The notes beneath the pieces are model-generated. The model was not told the DNA's origin, searched no databases, and was given only the letters and a program-made list of their open reading frames with translations. A program made the position numbers and the translations under genes. 11,058 nucleotides of DNA from Spirogloea muscicola (taxonomy: Eukaryota; Streptophyta; Zygnematophyceae; Spirogloeales; Spirogloeaceae): the NCBI GenBank assembly GCA_009602725.1, contig WELB01000374.1, positions 57,835-68,892 of the forward strand. The letters run 5' to 3'. Shown here piece by piece: positions 7,826 through 11,058 of the stretch (position 1 is its first letter; each line of letters begins with the position of its first letter).

Positions 7826-10751
7826 TCACACTTTCGCGATGCTGGCAGTGCTCATTTGCGCCTTTTGCCATTTGCTCTCGTGCTGGGCGAGCCGCGTAGG
7901 CCTGTCGATGCCGACCCACTTGTTGGGCTGGAAGACACGGACGAGTGACCCATCACCTTGGCGAAGAATTTGTTCATCCTGGGTCTCAGCCCACGGGAGT
8001 TTGCGCTCCGCACCTATAACGGCCGACTCAGGCGTTGCAAAGAGCTGAATGTAGTCCACCTGCTCGTTGGCCGCTGTAACAACACATCACAAAGTATGAC
8101 TTTCCCTAAGTGCTTGCTATTGTTTCAATTTGCCAAAATAAGAGTGTGCCAAGAGTCGAAGGAAGACACAAGAAGCATGCAAGTGACAAAATGGTGTGGG
8201 ATTGTCTGGTGCATTGACCAGTCTGTGTCATACCAATGACAAGCTTGACGCCTCGGCCATTGACTGCATCACATACGACGCCCATCGGGGCCTCTGTTGC
8301 CAGGTCGTACTGGACGAGCTACAGCACGGCAGATTGATCGCAGTGAGCCACATAGCACAGCAAGGAGCCCGAAGCTTGTTCTGAAGAATATTGACTCAAT
8401 AGCACATTTGAGCAGCAATTCTTGCACCAGGCGCAGAGCAAGCTTCAAGGTCCACCTGATTGCCTGAGAGCGCCAGGACAGTGTCCCCGGCCTTGAACCA
8501 CCGCACCTGCGGCTCTCTTGCGCAGCATGTTAGCAAAGCCTATCCTGCAGATGCGAGAGGGTGTGGAGACCAGTAATAGGCCACATACATCGACTTGAAA
8601 GCACTCGCATTCATCTCACAACAGTTGATTGCGAGCAGTCATGCAAAGACTATCTTGCCCAGGTCAAGAGACCTGCCAAGCTCACCTGGTCCTCTCCGCT
8701 TGGCAGACTTTCAGCATCGTCCGCTGGCGCGTCACGGATGCTGGCTGGCATCTCGGGGCTGAATGTGCCGCCCTTCCTGCACCACCTCACATCTGGACTG
8801 GACAGGCGCCTTGTCAGACATTGCCAACACACTGTAATCCAAAGTAATTAGGCGCTGTTGCATGCAGCACCAGAGACACAGACATAGCAGCTCACTTCGC
8901 AGCGTGGAGCACCAGAGCTTTTCCGCCTCTCCGAGCGGGTCAGCGGCGTAGCTGTGCGCCAGATCTTGGCGGACGTACCCGCTTCCATGGTCCAGCGTGA
9001 CTGCACGGGCATGCAAGGAGGATCACGACCTCGACTGTTGGTGACTGACAATGATCATGGAGACGTTGCAGAGACGTGATTCGGAAGAGATTGCCAGCTG
9101 GGGTCGGGGCTCACAGATCTGGAAGCCGTGCGCATCACCACGCACAATACGCGACTGCCGCAGGCCATCTCGATGGCAGTCGCCCATGACACTCACCTGC
9201 ACACGGTGCGAGCAGCGCAGGCTTGGCACCTACAATACAATCTATGCCACGGAGAGAGCGGGTGCATTGCGGTCACAACCAGCATTGCAGGGGGGCCGGC
9301 AGGAGAGAATCACACAATTGAGGAGAGGCAGTGCAGTACAGTGTGCTCGTCTCGTGGCACGGACCTGGACAAAGTGGCAGGCACCAACTTTGTTGACCGA
9401 GTGCTCGTAGTCATGGCTCAGGTGGAAATGGCCCGAAAACCACAGCTTGATCTGAGGAAGCAGGCATGCCTCCAGCTCGAGGGGTCAGCTAGCAGCACAG
9501 CCTTGCCGGTCCCGGCGATGACTGGCCCAGGTCTTCTGCAGCAGCTACAGCTGCCGCCGTGATTCTTAGGCCCTGGATATAGCTTTCAGCGCAACAGCTG
9601 TGAATTGCAATCCTGACCTCAGCCCGAACCCATGGATTGCCGCCATATATTGAAAGCGCCTTGGATGGAGGACCAGCACACCGCACCTGGGGGTGTTGAC
9701 GCACGAGGTCCAGGAAGCGCTGGGGGCGGTTGCTGTGGTTGAGCCATGCGCAGAGGTTGCGCACGTGCACCTCCTGGAGGCTGGGAATGCCGGCCCCCAT
9801 TGGCGGCGCGTGCGTGAAGACGAAGATGGGTTTGTCAGTGTTGCGTGCCAGTACGTGGCGGAACCACTCCAGCTGCTCGTCGTCAATGTGGACCTGCACA
9901 TGCGCGCCCTCGACTCCTCTTTGTCAGCTAGCCACAGCGAGGGAGGGGAGGGGCAGAGAGAGGGAGGAGGGAGGAGGGAGGGAGAAGATCACCTCGTGGC
10001 AGCTGTTGGGGGAGGCACGGAAGCGCACGGTGCTGAGGCCGACGGCCAGCGCAGCTCCGCCGCCCAGCGGCACCGACCAGTAATGCCGCTGCCCGAACGC
10101 GGCTGCCCAAGCAGCGAGGTTCTCGCCGTCGCTGTCGAACTCAGCCCCCTGCACCCGACGCCGAACCGCGTCATTGCAGCTCCAGCATGTATCTAGGCTG
10201 CAGCGCAAGTCTGGGCATGCACCTTTGCACGGTCCACACAGTCAGCGCCAACAGGTTGCTGGAGGGGCCGCGGACCTCAAGGTCGTGGTTCCCAAGGATC
10301 ATGTGGCAAGGCATGCCGAAGCCGTCCAAGAACTCATGTGCCGTCTGGCAATGGATCGACAGCTTGTGCGCAATGTCAGCGAACCAGCTGGAGCCCACAA
10401 GTCCGCGGGAGCCACCAAGGGGGCGGCGGGGCACGCAGCAACCTGGAAGCAAGCGGCGGAGCCGGGGAAGTTGCTGTACGCTCCGAGGTCGCCGAGCTGG
10501 AAGAGGCGGACATCGCTGGCTGGCGGGTCGGTAGGTGTGGCCACCGCGTCGCCGCCGCCGCCGCCGCGGAGCTGGGCGCGGGGACAGTGGCCAAGGTCCC
10601 GGATTGGTCAGCACCAAGCGGGCGAGTGAGCGGTGGCAATGGCCGCCGGTGCCAGCGGGTGGCCAGGAGCAGCCACCTCGGCGGCAATCTGGGAGCGCCC
10701 CTGCTCGAAGTAGTGCGCCTGCGCCGGCTCCAGGTGGAGGTCGCCGACAAC
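7826..10751 (-). CDS. Calcineurin-like metallophosphoesterase with uncharacterised C-terminal domain (12 exons, start unresolved)
   Basis: Exons in transcript order: 10751-10677, 10571-10443, 10344-10276, 10148-9993, 9893-9687, 9451-9365, 9196-9115, 9000-8896, 8792-8686, 8506-8456, 8309-8234, 8073-7826. They total 1392 bases in one frame (463 residues plus stop), every intron GT-AG. The metallophosphatase motifs are all present, counted from the first exon: VVGDLHLE (D4, H6), LGDLGAY (D53), GNHDLE (N87, H88), VFTHAPP (H171), SGHFHLSH (H220, H222). The segments EVHVRNLCAWLNHS and DGLRQSRIVRGDAHGF match a branch I associate with cyanobacterial and algal proteins of unknown substrate; an active hydrolase of a phosphoester is inferred. 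From about residue 250 on, a region with VRW-G-T and YDLATEAPMGVV resembles no domain I can name. Upstream of 10751 the frame runs through Ala/Arg-rich codons to a stop without an ATG, so at least one 5' exon is missing. The ninth exon's acceptor (8792 versus 8773) is chosen by phase. Confidence 0.87.
9941..9982 (+). repeat. Polypurine tract with G-quadruplex motif
   Basis: GGGAGGGGAGGGG at 9941-9953 is followed by four GGG runs at 9962-9964, 9969-9971, 9976-9978 and 9980-9982, with loops of one to four bases. It lies in the phosphoesterase intron 9894-9992. The RNA carries the pyrimidine strand, starting within 10 bases of the donor, and the G-rich strand is the template. Confidence 0.8.
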
Positions 10752-11058
10752 CTGGCGGCGCCGCAGCGCGGCCGCGGCGGCTGCACGGCTCCTGAACGGC
10801 GCTGCAGCAGCAGCGGCGGCAGCAACGTGTGCGCCGCCTGGGAGGCGTCATTGCCTTCACGCAGTCTTGCACTCTACAGGATTTGAACCTGGATCTACTA
10901 AATACCACTTAGGGTTTGGGAATAAACTTAAGGTTTCCCACAACGTTTCTTACAGCGAATGCGTAGGAGGACGCGGACAGCGGCGGCCCCGCGCTGCGCA
11001 GGGCCTGCCCGCCAGCGCCGTCTACCTCCGCCGCCACGCCACCGCCGCCGCCGCCGCC
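10752..11058. other. GC-rich upstream region, strand ambiguous
   Basis: This should contain the 5' end of the minus-strand phosphoesterase gene, and it ends in a GCC run at the window edge. On the minus strand, 11058-10955 is open in one frame (Gly-run, then SAGPPLSASSYAF) and meets a good donor, GTAAGAAAC, at about 10954; this could be a 5' exon. On the plus strand the same site reads TTTCTTACAG, a good acceptor, followed by open Arg/Ala-rich sequence. I cannot decide between the strands. An AT-richer island at about 10880-10950 separates the two GC-rich parts and contains GGTTCAAATCC on the minus strand, a tRNA B-box-like word. Confidence 0.4.

Noticed and set aside
10171-10908. 245-residue open frame on the minus strand
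   Set aside because: It reads the phosphoesterase exons mostly in the wrong frame; only the part with MPCHMILGNHDLE is in the true frame, as one short exon.
10860-10960. Possible complete tRNA gene on the minus strand
   Set aside because: Only the T-arm-like part is present; acceptor ends do not pair, the T stem has a mismatch, and there is no room for an anticodon arm.
1-11058. CRISPR array, bacterial operon or prophage content
   Set aside because: There are no regularly spaced repeats, no Shine-Dalgarno-led frames and no phage-type genes; the genes are intron-split and eukaryotic.

Overview
The window looks like nuclear DNA of a green alga, probably a trebouxiophyte; the clade is inference. 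Genes are cut into many short exons (often 50-270 bases) with GT-AG introns of about 100-450 bases. Donors are mostly GTGAGT/GTGCGT-like and acceptors CAG. The 5' ends of genes are very GC-rich with GCC/GGC runs, while introns and 3' regions are much less so. Almost no gene is an open single reading frame, so I rebuilt exons by matching protein family motifs and requiring the splice phases to agree.

Layout. (1) At 2-1154 on the plus strand is the 3' part of a gene for a histone-fold protein of the POLE3/Dpb3 type (DNA polymerase epsilon accessory subunit), cut by the left edge. (2) 1155-2713 is mostly non-coding. It holds a coding-looking but unresolved stretch (1381-1969, with a hydrophobic helix) and the first copy of a 153-bp diverged repeat; the second copy lies in the first intron of the next gene. 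(3) At 2714-5467, plus strand, eight phase-consistent exons encode a BtuF-like (Fe/B12 periplasmic-binding fold) protein ending in a Cys-rich DUF5522 module. (4) At 5773-7191, plus strand, further exons encode a PP-loop / diphthine-ammonia-ligase-like module with altered catalytic motifs. It is either a third domain of the same protein or a separate, possibly degenerate, gene. (5) 7192-7825 is a convergent 3' intergenic region. (6) At 7826-10751, minus strand, twelve phase-consistent exons encode a calcineurin-like metallophosphoesterase with all metal-binding motifs plus an uncharacterised C-terminal domain. Its N-terminus is not resolved. (7) 10752-11058 is GC-rich upstream sequence with a splice-like signal usable on either strand.

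The genes do not form an operon. The POLE3-like protein acts in chromatin replication. The BtuF-like/DUF5522/PP-loop block suggests a cofactor or nucleotide-linked function that I cannot specify. The phosphoesterase runs tail-to-tail with that block. The items most worth checking are the BtuF-DUF5522-PP-loop architecture and the changed active-site motifs of the PP-loop part.
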